From positions 24,560 to 88,559 of the forward strand of contig NZ_KZ679094.1 in the NCBI RefSeq assembly GCF_003024235.1: DNA of 64,000 bases, read 5' to 3'. Within the stretch, counting starts at the first letter, position 1, and each line of letters opens with the position of its first letter. Under the pieces are notes generated by a model. It was not told where the DNA came from, did not search any database, and was given only the letters and a program-made list of their open reading frames with translations. This DNA comes from Arenimonas caeni (GTDB lineage Bacteria > Pseudomonadota > Gammaproteobacteria > Xanthomonadales > Xanthomonadaceae). Shown piece after piece: positions 44,682 through 54,184 of the stretch. Made by a program: the position numbers and the translations under genes.

Positions 44682-45304
44682 GGCCGCGTGCCCAGCCATT
44701 CGCGCAGCGCCGCCACGGCGGCGTCGCGCACCGTGGCGGCCGGCTGGCTGGCGTCGATGACACGAAAACGCGCGGGCTCGGCCCGGGCGCGGGCCAGGTA
44801 GGCCGCGCGCACGCGCTCGAAGAATTCCTCGCGCTCGGACTCGATGCGGTCCGGCTCGCCGCCGCGCGAACGCGCGCGCGCCAGGCCCTGGGCCACGCCG
44901 ACGTCGAGCAGGAAGGTCAGGTCCGGGCGCAGGCCTGCGGCCCAGCGCTCGAGTTCGGCGATGTGGCCGGTGTCCAGGCCGCGGCCGCCGCCCTGGTAGG
45001 CGAAGCTGGCGTCGGTGAAGCGATCGGCCAGCACGGCCGCGCCGCGCGCCAGCGCCGGGCGGATCACCTGCCGCACCAGCTGCGCGCGCGCCGCGAACAT
45101 CAGCAGCAGCTCGGCCTCGGGCACCAGGTGCTGGCCCGGGCGCAGCAGCAGCTCCCGGATCGCCTCGCCCTCGGGCGTGCCGCCGGGCTCGCGCGTGCAC
45201 ACCACCTCGCGCCCGCCTTCGGCCAGCACGGCCTTCAGCGCCTCGAGCACGGTGGACTTGCCGGCGCCCTCGCCGCCTTCGAGCGTGATCAGCAGGCCGG
45301 CCAT
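44678..45304 (-). CDS. tmk: Thymidylate kinase
   Basis: A 208-residue dTMP kinase. [19 protein letters not shown] is the P-loop (about 5-18), [20 protein letters not shown] the substrate motif, [19 protein letters not shown] the DRx/TYQG region, and [21 protein letters not shown] the lid. ATG 45304 begins 2 nt after the mltG stop; a GTG four codons earlier is less likely. It makes dTDP for DNA synthesis, and its neighbour holB is also replication-related. Confidence 0.94.
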   Translation of the reverse strand: MAGLLITLEGGEGAGKSTVLEALKAVLAEGGREVVCTREPGGTPEGEAIRELLLRPGQHLVPEAELLLMFAARAQLVRQVIRPALARGAAVLADRFTDASFAYQGGGRGLDTGHIAELERWAAGLRPDLTFLLDVGVAQGLARARSRGGEPDRIESEREEFFERVRAAYLARARAEPARFRVIDASQPAATVRDAAVAALREWLGTRP

Positions 45305-45306
45305 GG

Positions 45307-46338
45307 TCAGCGGCACCGCTTGAGCTGGTGGCAGGCCACGGCGCGGTTGTGTTCGGCCAGGCTGGCCGAGAACACATGGCTGCCGTCGCCGCGCGACACG
45401 AAGTACAGCGTATTGCCGGGCAGCGGGTGCGCCGCTGCCTCCAGCGCCGCGCGCCCGGGCATGGCGATCGGCGTCGGCGGCAGGCCGCCGCGGGTGTAGG
45501 TGTTGTAGGGCGTGTCGGTGGTCAGGTCGCGGCGGCGGATGTTGCCGTCGTAGGCGCTGCCCATGCCGTAGATGACGGTCGGGTCGGTCTGCAGGCGCAT
45601 GCCCAGCCGGAGCCGGCGCACGAACACGCCGGCGATCTCCGGGCGCTCGCTGGCCTTGCCGGTTTCCTTCTCGATGATCGAGGCCAGCGTCAGCAGTTCG
45701 TCCGGCGTTTCGATCGGCAGCCCGTCCTCGCGGCCTTCCCAGGCCTCCGCGAGGGCCTTGTCCATGGCCAGCATCGCCCGGCGCAGCAGGTCGACGTCGC
45801 TCATGCCGCGGGTGTAGTGGTAGGTCTCGGGCAGGAAGCGGCCCTCGGGATGCAGGCCGTCCCGGCCCAGCGCCTTCATCAGCGCGGCGTCGTCGAGCTC
45901 GTGCAGGGTCTGCACCACGCGCTCGTCGGCGGCCAGCGCCGCGCGCAGCTCGCGCAGGTTCCAGCCTTCGACGATCGTGAAGCGGTAGTGGATCACGTCG
46001 CCGCGCTCGAGCTTGCGCAGCAGCTGCGAGGGCGTGATGCCGTGGCGGATGCTGTAATCACCCACCTGCAGCCGCGACAGCACGCCCATCTCCTGGGCCA
46101 GCAGCTTCCACTCCAGGTCGTGGCCTTCGTCGACGCCGAGTTCGCGCAGCTTGCCGAGGATGTCGGTGAAGCCGTCGCCGCGCTCGACCGTGAGGATGCG
46201 CTCGCTGCCGGCCAGCGCCAGCGGCGTGTCGGCGAAGCCCTCGTAGCGCTGCCACAGCCAGCCACCCACGGCGACCGTGGCGAGCAGGAACAGCGCCAGC
46301 AGCGCCTTGAGCAATTTGTACGAAGACTTCTTCGGCAA
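45307..46338 (-). CDS. mltG: Endolytic murein transglycosylase MltG
   Basis: A 343-residue inner-membrane protein with one N-terminal helix (about 9-28) and a YceG domain facing the periplasm. [15 protein letters not shown] and [23 protein letters not shown] form the LysM-like part; [29 protein letters not shown] has the catalytic glutamate, and [12 protein letters not shown] and TRGLPPTPI-like residues complete it. It cuts nascent glycan strands and so sets their length. The start is TTG 46338, preceded by GAGGAA. Confidence 0.92.
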   Translation of the reverse strand: MPKKSSYKLLKALLALFLLATVAVGGWLWQRYEGFADTPLALAGSERILTVERGDGFTDILGKLRELGVDEGHDLEWKLLAQEMGVLSRLQVGDYSIRHGITPSQLLRKLERGDVIHYRFTIVEGWNLRELRAALAADERVVQTLHELDDAALMKALGRDGLHPEGRFLPETYHYTRGMSDVDLLRRAMLAMDKALAEAWEGREDGLPIETPDELLTLASIIEKETGKASERPEIAGVFVRRLRLGMRLQTDPTVIYGMGSAYDGNIRRRDLTTDTPYNTYTRGGLPPTPIAMPGRAALEAAAHPLPGNTLYFVSRGDGSHVFSASLAEHNRAVACHQLKRCR

Positions 46339-46349
46339 GTTCGGGTTCC

Positions 46350-47165
46350 TCAGCCTGCCGCCAGTTCGCGGCCCATCGCCGCGGCCAGCGCGCGCAGGCC
46401 CTCATGCGGCGGCCAGCGCCGCTCGCCCAGGCGGCCCACGGGCAGGATACCGCGCACCGCGTTGCACAGGAAAAGCGCCTCGGCCGATTCCACGTCCGCA
46501 GGCGACAGCGCGGCCTCGGCGGCGTCCGGCACGCGGTCGAGCAGCCAGGCGCGGGCGACGCCGGCCACGCCGCATTCGTCCACGCGCGGCGTCAGCCAGC
46601 GGCCGTCGATGCGCGCGAACACGTTGGCGGCGGTGGCGCAGGCGACGCGGCCGCGGGCATCGAGCAGCAGGCCCTCGTGCACGTCCGGATCGTCCCACTC
46701 GGCCCGCGCCAGCACCTGCTCGAGCCGGTTGAGGTGCTTGTGGCCCGCCAGCGCCGGCTGCAGCGCCAGCCGCAGCGTGCACCAGCGCAGCACCAGCGGC
46801 GCCGCGATGGCCGCCGGCAGCGGGTGCAGCGACAGGACCAGCGTCGGCTCGCCGGCGCCCTGCGGCGCGTAGCCGCGTCCGCCGGCACCCCGCGTGAGCA
46901 CCAGCTTGAGCACCGCGTCGGACGGCGCACCGGCCAGCAGCGCGGCCAGTCCCGCCTCGAGCCAGTCGCGCGGCGGCGCCACCAGGCCCAGCGCCGCGGC
47001 GCCACGTGCCAGGCGCGCGTGGTGTGCCGGCCACCAGGGCAGCCGGCCGCGCGCCACCCGCATCGTTTCGAACAGGCCGTCGCCATAGGCCAGGCCACGG
47101 TCGCCGGCGTCGACGGCGGGCACCGGCGACAGGCCGCGGTAGACCCGCACGGCCAGCGCGCTCAC
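46350..47165 (-). CDS. pabC: Aminodeoxychorismate lyase (class IV aminotransferase fold)
   Basis: A 271-residue PLP enzyme that splits 4-amino-4-deoxychorismate into p-aminobenzoate and pyruvate. DRGLAYGDGLFETMRVARG is the class IV opening, AGHKHLNRLEQVLARAEW carries the PLP lysine, and ATAANVFARIDGRWLTP and LFLCNAVRGILPV are further signatures. Start is GTG 47165 overlapping the pabB stop (GTGA). With pabB it provides the aromatic part of folate; pabA is not here. Confidence 0.9.
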   Translation of the reverse strand: MSALAVRVYRGLSPVPAVDAGDRGLAYGDGLFETMRVARGRLPWWPAHHARLARGAAALGLVAPPRDWLEAGLAALLAGAPSDAVLKLVLTRGAGGRGYAPQGAGEPTLVLSLHPLPAAIAAPLVLRWCTLRLALQPALAGHKHLNRLEQVLARAEWDDPDVHEGLLLDARGRVACATAANVFARIDGRWLTPRVDECGVAGVARAWLLDRVPDAAEAALSPADVESAEALFLCNAVRGILPVGRLGERRWPPHEGLRALAAAMGRELAAG

Positions 47166-48502
47166 CCGGCCGCCCCCAGCGCACGCAGCAGGCCACGGGC
47201 CTTGGCGCGGGTCTCGTCGAGCTCGCGCGCCGCATCCGAGTCGACCACGATGCCGGCACCGGTGCGGAACTGCAGCTCGCGGCCCTGCAGCCAGGCGCTG
47301 CGGATCAGGATGTTGAGGTCGAGGTCGCCGTCGTTGTCGAGGTAGCCGAAGGCGCCGGTGTAGGCGCCGCGGCCCTCGCCCTCGAGCGCGGCGATGATCT
47401 CCATGCAGCGCACCTTGGGCGCGCCGGTGATGGTGCCGCCCGGGAACACCGCCCGCACCACCCCGCCCGGCGTGGTGCCGGCCCGCAGGGTGCCGGTGAC
47501 GTTGGAGACGATGTGGTGCACGTGCGCGTAGCTTTCGACCGCCATCAGCTCGTCCACGCGCACGCTGCCCGGCTCGCAGACGCGGCCGATGTCGTTGCGC
47601 TCGAGGTCGATCAGCATCACGTGCTCGGCGCGCTCCTTCGGGTTGCCGACCAGGTCGCGGATGCGCGCCTGGTCGTCGTCGCCGGCGAAACGCGGGCGGG
47701 TGCCGGCGATCGGGCGCGTGTCGATGCGCCGGCCGCGCACCGAGACTAGGCGCTCGGGCGACGAGCTGAGCAGCGCCGCGTCGCCCAGGCGCATCAGGCC
47801 GGCGAAGGGCGCCGGGTTGTTCTCGCGCAGCCGCGCGTAAACCGCGGCCGGATCGGGCGCCGACGCGAAGCGGGCGCGCCACGCGCGCGAGAGGTTCACC
47901 TGGAAGACGTCGCCGGCGCGCAGGTAGTCGTGGATGCGGGCCACGCCGTCGGTGAACCGGGCCGGTTCGTCCTCGGACAGCACCGGCGGCTCGAAGGGTG
48001 CCGGCGGCGGCGCCATCGGCGCGGCCGCGAGCCGCCCAAGCCAGTCGCCGGCGCCGGCCTCGGCCACCGCGAAGCACTCGCCGCTGGCGCGGTCGCGCAG
48101 CACCGCCGCCGGGCAGCGCCAGGCTACGGCCACCGGCAGCGGACCCGGGGCCTGCGGCAGGCGCAGGCGGGGCTCGACCTGGCCGGCCAGCTCGTAGGCG
48201 AGGAACAGGCCCCAGCCGCCGCGGAACGGCAGCGTGGCGTCGATGGCGGGCTGGCGCTCCGCCGCCCAGCGGGCGTCGAGCTCGCCCAGGAAGTCGTCGC
48301 CCACCGCGGCCCCGTCCTGCAGCGTGCGCACCCGGCCGTCGGCGTCCAGGCGCAGGCCGCTGCCGTCGGTGGCCAGAAGCAGGTCCCAGCGGGAAAGGGC
48401 ATTGCCCCCCGCCACGCTCTCGAGCAGCAGCGGGAAGCGGGCCGGGTCGGCGGCCTGCAGGCGCAGCAGGTCGGTGCCCGGCGGCAGCGCGAGGACGTGC
48501 AT
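47162..48502 (-). CDS. pabB: Aminodeoxychorismate synthase component I
   Basis: A 446-residue chorismate-using enzyme. The N-terminal part is variable; the core (about 180-446) has DVFQVNLSRAW, RPIAGTRPR, IDLERNDIGRVCEPGSV and VFPGGTITGAPKVRCMEII, the GAPK motif marking the chorismate site. It adds ammonia from PabA to chorismate. It starts at ATG 48502, 23 nt after the fabF stop, with no clear terminator between, so it belongs to the same transcript. TrpE is excluded by the pabC pairing. Confidence 0.9.
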   Translation of the reverse strand: MHVLALPPGTDLLRLQAADPARFPLLLESVAGGNALSRWDLLLATDGSGLRLDADGRVRTLQDGAAVGDDFLGELDARWAAERQPAIDATLPFRGGWGLFLAYELAGQVEPRLRLPQAPGPLPVAVAWRCPAAVLRDRASGECFAVAEAGAGDWLGRLAAAPMAPPPAPFEPPVLSEDEPARFTDGVARIHDYLRAGDVFQVNLSRAWRARFASAPDPAAVYARLRENNPAPFAGLMRLGDAALLSSSPERLVSVRGRRIDTRPIAGTRPRFAGDDDQARIRDLVGNPKERAEHVMLIDLERNDIGRVCEPGSVRVDELMAVESYAHVHHIVSNVTGTLRAGTTPGGVVRAVFPGGTITGAPKVRCMEIIAALEGEGRGAYTGAFGYLDNDGDLDLNILIRSAWLQGRELQFRTGAGIVVDSDAARELDETRAKARGLLRALGAAG

Positions 48503-48525
48503 CGCGGCGACCGGGCGCGGCGCGC

Positions 48526-49764
48526 TCAGAGGCGCTTGAACACCAGGGAGCCGTTGGTGCCGCCGAATCCGAAGCCGTTGGAGACGGCCACGTCGATCCT
48601 GGCCTGGCGCGCGGTGTTGGGCACGTAGTCGAGGTCGCAGCCCTCGCCCGGGTTCTCGAGGTTGATGGTCGGCGGGATGACGCCGGTGTGCAGCGCCAGC
48701 ACCGAGAAGATCGCCTCGACGCCGCCGGCGGCGCCCAGCAGGTGGCCGGTCATCGACTTGGTGGAGCTGACCATCGTCTTGTAGGCGTGCTCGCCGAGCG
48801 CGGCCTTGATGGCCATCGTCTCGCCCAGGTCGCCCAGCGGCGTGGAGGTGCCGTGCGCGTTGAGGTAGCCGACCTGCTCGGCGTTGACGCCGGCGTCCTT
48901 GAGCGCCGCGCGCATGCAGCGCGCCGCGCCCTCGCCGTTCTCGCTCGGCGCGGTCATGTGGAAGGCGTCGGAGCTGGCGCCGAAGCCGGCCAGTTCGCAG
49001 TAGATGCGGGCGCCGCGGGCCTTGGCGTGTTCGTACTCCTCGAGCACGAGGATGCCGGCGCCGTCGCCGAGCACGAAGCCGTCGCGGTCCCGGTCCCAGG
49101 GCCGCGAGGCGCGCGTGGGCTCGTCGTTGCGGGTGGACATGGCCTTCATCGAGCAGAAGCCGCCCACCGAGGTCGGGGTGCAGCCATGCTCGGCGCCGCC
49201 CGCGACCATGATGTCGGCGTCGCCGTACTGGATCATGCGCATCGCCGTGCCGATCGAATGGTTGGCGGTGGCGCAGGCCGAGACGGCGGAGAAGTTCGGG
49301 CCCTTGATGCCCTTCATGATCGTCAGCTGGCCCGGCAGCATGTTGATGATGGTGCTGGGCACGTAGAAGGGCGAGACCTTGCGCGGGCCGCCCTCGTGCA
49401 GGGTGATGGCGGTGTCCTCGATGCCACGCACGCCACCGATGCCCGAGCCGATCAGCACGCCGATGCGCTCGGCGTTCTCGTCCGTCACCTCCAGCCCCGC
49501 GTCCTGCATCGCCTGCAGGCTGGCCCACAGCCCGTAGTGGATGAAGGTGTCCATCTTCTTGACGTCCTTGGGCGGCAGGAAGGACTTGGCGTCGAAATCG
49601 CGCACTTCGCCGGCGATGCGGGTCGCATAGGCGGAGGCGTCGAAATGGGTGATCGGGCCGATGCCGCTGCGGCCGGCCTGGATGCTTTCCCAGGCCGAAT
49701 CAAGGGTGTTGCCGATGGGCGAGGCGATGCCCATGCCGGTGACGACGACGCGACGATGACTCAT
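48526..49764 (-). CDS. fabF: 3-oxoacyl-ACP synthase II
   Basis: A 412-residue condensing enzyme that elongates acyl-ACP with malonyl-ACP. The active site is C164 in [14 protein letters not shown], with histidines in [13 protein letters not shown] and [15 protein letters not shown]. The N-terminus [15 protein letters not shown] and [14 protein letters not shown] at the end are FabF-type; FabB is shorter and lacks some of these. It lies downstream of acpP after a 147-bp gap with a hairpin, and upstream of pabB. Confidence 0.95.
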   Translation of the reverse strand: MSHRRVVVTGMGIASPIGNTLDSAWESIQAGRSGIGPITHFDASAYATRIAGEVRDFDAKSFLPPKDVKKMDTFIHYGLWASLQAMQDAGLEVTDENAERIGVLIGSGIGGVRGIEDTAITLHEGGPRKVSPFYVPSTIINMLPGQLTIMKGIKGPNFSAVSACATANHSIGTAMRMIQYGDADIMVAGGAEHGCTPTSVGGFCSMKAMSTRNDEPTRASRPWDRDRDGFVLGDGAGILVLEEYEHAKARGARIYCELAGFGASSDAFHMTAPSENGEGAARCMRAALKDAGVNAEQVGYLNAHGTSTPLGDLGETMAIKAALGEHAYKTMVSSTKSMTGHLLGAAGGVEAIFSVLALHTGVIPPTINLENPGEGCDLDYVPNTARQARIDVAVSNGFGFGGTNGSLVFKRL

Positions 49765-49869
49765 GGCGAAACTCCGCTATGGATTCAGGGTGCGCGGCAG
49801 CGCCACGCATGCGCCGGCGCTCGTGCCGACATTTGCTCCGGCATCCGGGCCGGAGGCCGCAAACGCGCA

Positions 49870-49889
49870 GGGCCGCGCAAGCGCGGCCC
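49870..49889 (-). other. GC-rich hairpin between acpP and fabF
   Basis: A perfect nine-base inverted repeat GGGCCGCGC/GCGCGGCCC with two bases between, 23 nt beyond the acpP stop. No T run follows on the minus strand, so it may stabilise the acpP message or weakly attenuate fabF rather than terminate. Confidence 0.5.
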
Positions 49890-49911
49890 CGGCGTCGAAA
49901 ACGTCAGGCGA

Positions 49912-50151
49912 TCAGGCCTTGACGTGGGCCTTGATGTAGTCGATGGCCTGCTGGACGGAGGTGATCTTCTCGGCCTCTTCGTCCGGGATCTCGCACTCGA
50001 ACTCTTCTTCGAGGGCCATGACCAGCTCGACGGTATCCAGGGAGTCGGCGCCGAGGTCGTCCACGAACGAGGCGTTCACGGTGACTTCCTCTTCCTTCAC
50101 GCCCAACTGCTCGATGACGATTTTCTTGACGCGTTCTTCGATGCTGCTCAT
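49912..50151 (-). CDS. acpP: Acyl carrier protein
   Basis: A 79-residue acidic protein carrying acyl chains on phosphopantetheine attached to S37 in [15 protein letters not shown]. The sequence [18 protein letters not shown] and the helix [19 protein letters not shown] are close to E. coli AcpP. An AGGAG site lies 9 nt before the ATG and a TACAAT -10-like element about 36 nt before it, consistent with its own strong transcript within the fab cluster. Confidence 0.97.
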   Translation of the reverse strand: MSSIEERVKKIVIEQLGVKEEEVTVNASFVDDLGADSLDTVELVMALEEEFECEIPDEEAEKITSVQQAIDYIKAHVKA

Positions 50152-50187
50152 GGATCTGTCTCCTCCCGGAGGGATGTTTGCGGGCGC

Positions 50188-50193
50188 ATTGTA
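50188..50193 (-). promoter_or_regulatory. -10-like TACAAT upstream of acpP
   Basis: On the minus strand TTGAT precedes TACAAT, leaving a leader of about 30 nt before the acpP ATG. A second -10-like TAGAAT lies at 50252-50257 with a TTGTGG 15 bp before it. Neither has a full -35 consensus. Confidence 0.45.
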
Positions 50194-50282
50194 ATCAAAT
50201 GCCGGACGCGGCGGGCGCCTGTCGCGCCGCGGCCTGGGATCGGGAGGCGGGATTCTATCGCAAATCCAGCCGCCACAAGGGG

Positions 50283-51026
50283 TTAGGGCATGTACATGCC
50301 GCCATTTACGTGCAGGGTCTCGCCGGTGATGTAGGCCGCCGCCGGGCCCGCCAGGAAGGCCACGGCCCGGGCGATGTCGGCCGGCTCGCCGAGGCGGCCG
50401 AGGGCGATCTGGCCCTCGAGCGCCTGGCGCGATGCCTCGGGCAGGTCCTTGGTCATGTCGGTCTGGATGAAGCCCGGGGCCACCACGTTGACGGTGACGC
50501 CGCGGCTGCCGATTTCCTTGGCCAGCGACTTGCTGAAGGCGATGATGCCGGCCTTGGCGGCGGCGTAGTTCGCCTGCCCCGCGTTGCCGGTGACGCCGAT
50601 GACGGAGGCGATGTTGATGATGCGGCCCTTGCGCGCCTTCATCATGCCGCGCATCACCGCCTTGGACGTGCGGAAGACCGAGCTGAGGTTGGTGTCGAGG
50701 ATGGCCTGCCAGTCCTCGTCCTTCATGCGCATCAGCAGGTTGTCGCGGGTGATGCCGGCGTTGTTGACCAGGATGGTGACCGGACCGAAGGTCTTGGCGA
50801 CCTCGTCGAACACGGCCTCAACGTCGGCGCCGTCGGCGACGTCGAGCTTGCGTCCCGCCCCGCCCCTGCCCGCCAGCCGCTCGCCGATGGCGGCGGCGCC
50901 GGCCTCGGACGTGGCCGTGCCGATGACCGTGGCGCCCAGCGCCGCCAGCTCGTCGGCGATCGCCGCGCCGATGCCACGGCTCGCACCGGTCACGATCGCG
51001 ATCTCACCCTTCAGCACTTCAGACAT
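50283..51026 (-). CDS. fabG: 3-oxoacyl-ACP reductase
   Basis: A 247-residue short-chain dehydrogenase that reduces 3-oxoacyl-ACP with [21 protein letters not shown] is the cofactor loop, [16 protein letters not shown] the NNAG motif, [26 protein letters not shown] has the catalytic Ser, Tyr and Lys, and the tail [15 protein letters not shown] is FabG-specific. The gap to fabD upstream holds a 105-bp palindromic repeat element, so its leader may fold strongly. Confidence 0.95.
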   Translation of the reverse strand: MSEVLKGEIAIVTGASRGIGAAIADELAALGATVIGTATSEAGAAAIGERLAGRGGAGRKLDVADGADVEAVFDEVAKTFGPVTILVNNAGITRDNLLMRMKDEDWQAILDTNLSSVFRTSKAVMRGMMKARKGRIINIASVIGVTGNAGQANYAAAKAGIIAFSKSLAKEIGSRGVTVNVVAPGFIQTDMTKDLPEASRQALEGQIALGRLGEPADIARAVAFLAGPAAAYITGETLHVNGGMYMP

Positions 51027-51051
51027 CTTCGTACTCCCGAATCAGGATTTG

Positions 51052-51156
51052 GCCACGGATGGGCACGGATGGACACGGATAAAAGCGGATCAGGGACAGG
51101 AAACCTCCCCATTTCTCATCTGCTCTTATCCGTGTACATCCGTGTTCATCCGTGGC
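51052..51156. repeat. 105-bp inverted-repeat element built of CACGGATG units
   Basis: Two 39-nt arms (51052-51090 and 51118-51156) are complementary at 34 of 39 positions around a 27-nt centre. Each arm has three steps of an 11-bp unit, CCACGGATGRR then CACGGATG then CACGGATAA. It sits exactly between fabD and fabG with no coding content. The form fits a REP- or MITE-like repetitive element; the motif looks like one I associate with many environmental proteobacteria, but copy number cannot be seen here. Confidence 0.8.
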
Positions 51157-51163
51157 AAGAAAA

Positions 51164-52105
51164 TCAGTCCTTCCACTCCGCGAGGGCGGCGTCGAAGTCG
51201 GCGGGGGTGCCGAGGGCGCGGGCGTCGAGGGACTTGTCGATGCGCTTGGCCAGGCCGGTGAGGACTTTGCCCGGGCCGCATTCGGCGATGCGGGTGGCGC
51301 CGCGGGCGGCCAGGGCCTGCACGCATTCGGTCCAGCGCACCGGCAGGTAGAGCTGGCGCACCAGCGCGTCGCGGATGGCCTGCACGCCTTCGTGCACTTC
51401 GCCGTCGACGTTCTGCACCACCGGGATCGACGGCTCGTTCCAGTCCATCGCCGACATCACCTCGGACAGGCGGTTGGCGGCCTCGCGCATCAGCGGCGTG
51501 TGCGAGGGCACCGACACCGCCAGTTTCACCGCCTTGCGCACGCCGCGGGCCTGCAGCTCGGCCAGCGCGCGATCGACCGCGGCGGCGTCGCCGCCGATCA
51601 CCAACTGGCCCGGCGAATTGAAGTTGGCCGGCACCACCACGCCATCGCCCGCGACGGCCTCGCAGACCTCGGCCACGAGTGCGTCCTCGGTGCCCAGCAC
51701 CGCGGCCATGGCGCCGGTGCCGGCGGGCACCGAAGCCTGCATCAGCCGGCCGCGCTCGCGCACCAGCTTCGCGCCGTCGGCCAGGCCGATCGCACCGGCC
51801 GCCACCAGCGCGGCGTACTCGCCGAGGCTGTGGCCGGCCAGCAGCGCCGGGCGAGCACCGCCGCGCGCCAGCCAGGCGCGCCAGGTGGCCACGCCCGCGG
51901 CCAGCAGCGCCGGCTGGGTGAACTCGGTCTGGTTGAGCTGCTCCTCGGGACCCTGCTGGCACAGCGCCCACAGGTCGACGCCGGCGCCCTGCGACGCCTC
52001 GTCGAAGGCGGCGCGCACTTCCGGATGCGCTGCGGCGAGTTCGGCCAGCATGCCCAGCGACTGGGAGCCCTGGCCGGGGAATACGAATGCGATGGACTGG
52101 CTCAT
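51164..52105 (-). CDS. fabD: Malonyl-CoA:ACP transacylase
   Basis: A 313-residue enzyme moving malonyl from CoA to ACP. FVFPGQGSQSLGM opens the domain, S93 in LAGHSLGEYAAL is the nucleophile, and VSVPSHTPLM carries the catalytic histidine. NFNSPGQLVIGG is the usual core motif. ATG 52105 has a GGG-rich site. It lies 73 bp downstream of the kinase-like gene, on the same strand. Confidence 0.95.
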   Translation of the reverse strand: MSQSIAFVFPGQGSQSLGMLAELAAAHPEVRAAFDEASQGAGVDLWALCQQGPEEQLNQTEFTQPALLAAGVATWRAWLARGGARPALLAGHSLGEYAALVAAGAIGLADGAKLVRERGRLMQASVPAGTGAMAAVLGTEDALVAEVCEAVAGDGVVVPANFNSPGQLVIGGDAAAVDRALAELQARGVRKAVKLAVSVPSHTPLMREAANRLSEVMSAMDWNEPSIPVVQNVDGEVHEGVQAIRDALVRQLYLPVRWTECVQALAARGATRIAECGPGKVLTGLAKRIDKSLDARALGTPADFDAALAEWKD

Positions 52106-52178
52106 CTTCAACCCGGGAAACGGAACCGGCGAATCATAAGCGAGGCCGGGCCGGTTCCGTCTGTACCGGCGCGTAGGG

Positions 52179-52898
52179 TCAGCGGCAGGCGGCGGCCAGG
52201 CTCGCGAGCGCCTCGGCGACCTCGCGCGAGCGCCCGCCGAACAGGCGCGCGGGCGGCACCAGCCAGCGCAGCGCATGGGTGGTGCGCGCGACTTCGGCGC
52301 GCACGGCGGCCGGCACGCCCTGCAGGTGCTCGCGCAAAAGCGCGGCATGCATGCCCGGCTGGCCCGAGAGGAAGCGTGCGGTCGAATGGGCGTAGAACAG
52401 CAGGTCGCGCGCCTGCGCCGCGGCCAGCGACATCATCGTGGCCGGATCTTCCTCAAGGTCGATGAAGCCGATCTCGCCATCGCGGATGGTCAGGTTGCGG
52501 GCGAAGGCCTGGCTCAGGTAGCCACCCCGCGCATGCACTTCGCCGATCGCGCGCAGCCCCAGCGCGACCAGCTCGCGGCGCGACTGCGGATCGGCCTGCG
52601 CGCGGCAGGCGACGGCGAGCGTCGGCCCGAGGTCGCCCAGCAGCAGCTCGCGATCACCGACCTCGAGCAGGGGCGGCACGCGCACGCCCAGCGCCGCGAG
52701 GCGGTTGATCATCGACTGTTCGGTCCGGCAGGCACGCTCGGCGGTGAGCGGCACGGGCGCGAGCAGTGAATTGGCGCCCAGGCGGCGGGCGACCCAGCGC
52801 AAGGCGGCCAGGCGCCGGCGGTGCCCGCCCTCGGCATACGTCTTGCGCCAGGCGCGCTGGCCTTCCCAGGTGGCCGGCTGGACCCGGGTGAGGGCCAT
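52179..52898 (-). CDS. Protein-kinase-like protein (BUD32/InaA-type fold) in the fab operon
   Basis: A 239-residue protein with the small-kinase fold seen in BUD32, InaA and lipopolysaccharide kinases. Apparent landmarks are the ATP lysine K19 (AWRKTY), the helix-C glutamate E60 (CRTEQSMINRL), the loop VHARGGYLSQAFARNLTI with N135, and D147 in IGFIDLEEDPA. The usual catalytic Asp five residues before that Asn is Q130, so activity is uncertain. It lies 3 nt after fabH and 73 nt before fabD, in the operon. Target unknown; lipid A or envelope sugars are guesses by family. Confidence 0.65.
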   Translation of the reverse strand: MALTRVQPATWEGQRAWRKTYAEGGHRRRLAALRWVARRLGANSLLAPVPLTAERACRTEQSMINRLAALGVRVPPLLEVGDRELLLGDLGPTLAVACRAQADPQSRRELVALGLRAIGEVHARGGYLSQAFARNLTIRDGEIGFIDLEEDPATMMSLAAAQARDLLFYAHSTARFLSGQPGMHAALLREHLQGVPAAVRAEVARTTHALRWLVPPARLFGGRSREVAEALASLAAACR

Positions 52899-52901
52899 GG
52901 C

Positions 52902-53876
52902 TCAGTAGCGGATGAGCGCGGAGCCCCAGGTGAAGCCGCCGCCGAAGGCTTCGAGCAGCAGCAGCTGGCCGCGCTGCACCTTGCCCGAGCGCACGGCCTC
53001 GTCCAGCGCCAGCGGCACCGAACCGGAAGACGTGTTGCCGTGCTTGTCGACGGTGACGATGACCCGGTCCATCGACATTTCCAGGCGCTTGGCCGTGGCT
53101 TCGATGATGCGCAGGTTCGCCTGGTGCGGGATCAGCCAGTCCAGGTCGGACTTGGCCAGGCCGTTGGCGGCCAGGGTTTCGTCGACGACGGCGTCGAGCG
53201 CCCTGACCGCATGCTTGAAGACTTCGTTGCCGGTCATCAGCACGCGCACGCCGGCGTTCTTTTCGCCGGGCTTGAAGCCCACCGAGACGCCCACCGGGTT
53301 GTACAGCAGCTCTTTCTTGCCGCCGTCGGCGTGCAGGTGCGTCGAGAGGATGCCGGCCTCGGCATCGGCCTTGAGCACCACCGCGCCGGCACCGTCGCCG
53401 AACAGCACGCAGGTGTTGCGGTCGGACCAGTCGAGCATGCGGGTCAGCGTCTCGGCGCCGATCACCAGCACGGTGCGGGCGTTTCCGGCGCGGATGAAGC
53501 TGTCGGCGACGCTGAGCGCGTACAGGAAGCCCGAGCAGGCGGCGTTGACGTCGAAGGCGGCGCAGCCGTTGGCGCCCAGCCGGTGCTGCACGAGGCAGGC
53601 CGTGGACGGGAAGATGAGGTCGGGCGTGGTGGTGCCGAGCACGATCATGTCGAGCTCGGAGGCCTCGACGCCGGCGGCCTGCATGGCGGCGCGAGCCGCG
53701 CGCTCGGCCAGGTCGGCGGTGGTCTCGCCTTCGGCGGCGACGTGGCGCTGGCGGATGCCGGTGCGCGTGGCGATCCATTCGTCGCTGGTTTCGACGAACT
53801 TCTCGAGATCCTGGTTGGTCAGCACCTTGGCCGGCAAGGCACTGCCGGTACCGGCGATACGCGAGAACACGGCCAT
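52902..53876 (-). CDS. fabH: 3-oxoacyl-ACP synthase III
   Basis: A 324-residue enzyme that starts fatty acid synthesis by condensing acetyl-CoA (or a branched primer) with malonyl-ACP. C114 in [14 protein letters not shown] is the nucleophile, H in [11 protein letters not shown] and N in [13 protein letters not shown] complete the triad. [12 protein letters not shown] is typical. It follows rpmF after 97 bp; in E. coli plsX lies between, and is missing here. Confidence 0.95.
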   Translation of the reverse strand: MAVFSRIAGTGSALPAKVLTNQDLEKFVETSDEWIATRTGIRQRHVAAEGETTADLAERAARAAMQAAGVEASELDMIVLGTTTPDLIFPSTACLVQHRLGANGCAAFDVNAACSGFLYALSVADSFIRAGNARTVLVIGAETLTRMLDWSDRNTCVLFGDGAGAVVLKADAEAGILSTHLHADGGKKELLYNPVGVSVGFKPGEKNAGVRVLMTGNEVFKHAVRALDAVVDETLAANGLAKSDLDWLIPHQANLRIIEATAKRLEMSMDRVIVTVDKHGNTSSGSVPLALDEAVRSGKVQRGQLLLLEAFGGGFTWGSALIRY

Positions 53877-53973
53877 GGCAACTCCCTCCGGCTGACCGTC
53901 AAAAACGCGCGCGGCGGGACCGGCCCGCCGCGCCTGGAACGACTCGCTCCGCCCCGCGGGGCGGGACGCGGCC

Positions 53974-54171
53974 TCAGTCTTCCTCGACCACCGAGCCGGA
54001 CTTGGTCTCCACGACCTTGCGGCCGCGGTAGTAACCGTCCTTGGTGACGTGGTGGCGCAGGTGGGTCTCGCCCGTGGTCGGGTCGGTGGCCAGCTGCTTG
54101 GCGGTGAGGGCGTCGTGCGAGCGGCGCTGGCCGCGGCGGGACGGGGTGACACGGGACTTCTGGACGGCCAT
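53974..54171 (-). CDS. rpmF: 50S ribosomal protein L32
   Basis: A 65-residue ribosomal protein. [20 protein letters not shown] is the invariant start, followed by [18 protein letters not shown]. The zinc cysteines of some L32 forms are absent, so it is the C-minus type. It lies 13 nt after yceD, with which it is normally paired. Confidence 0.95.
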   Translation of the reverse strand: MAVQKSRVTPSRRGQRRSHDALTAKQLATDPTTGETHLRHHVTKDGYYRGRKVVETKSGSVVEED

Positions 54172-54184
54172 GGCTTGTCTCCAA

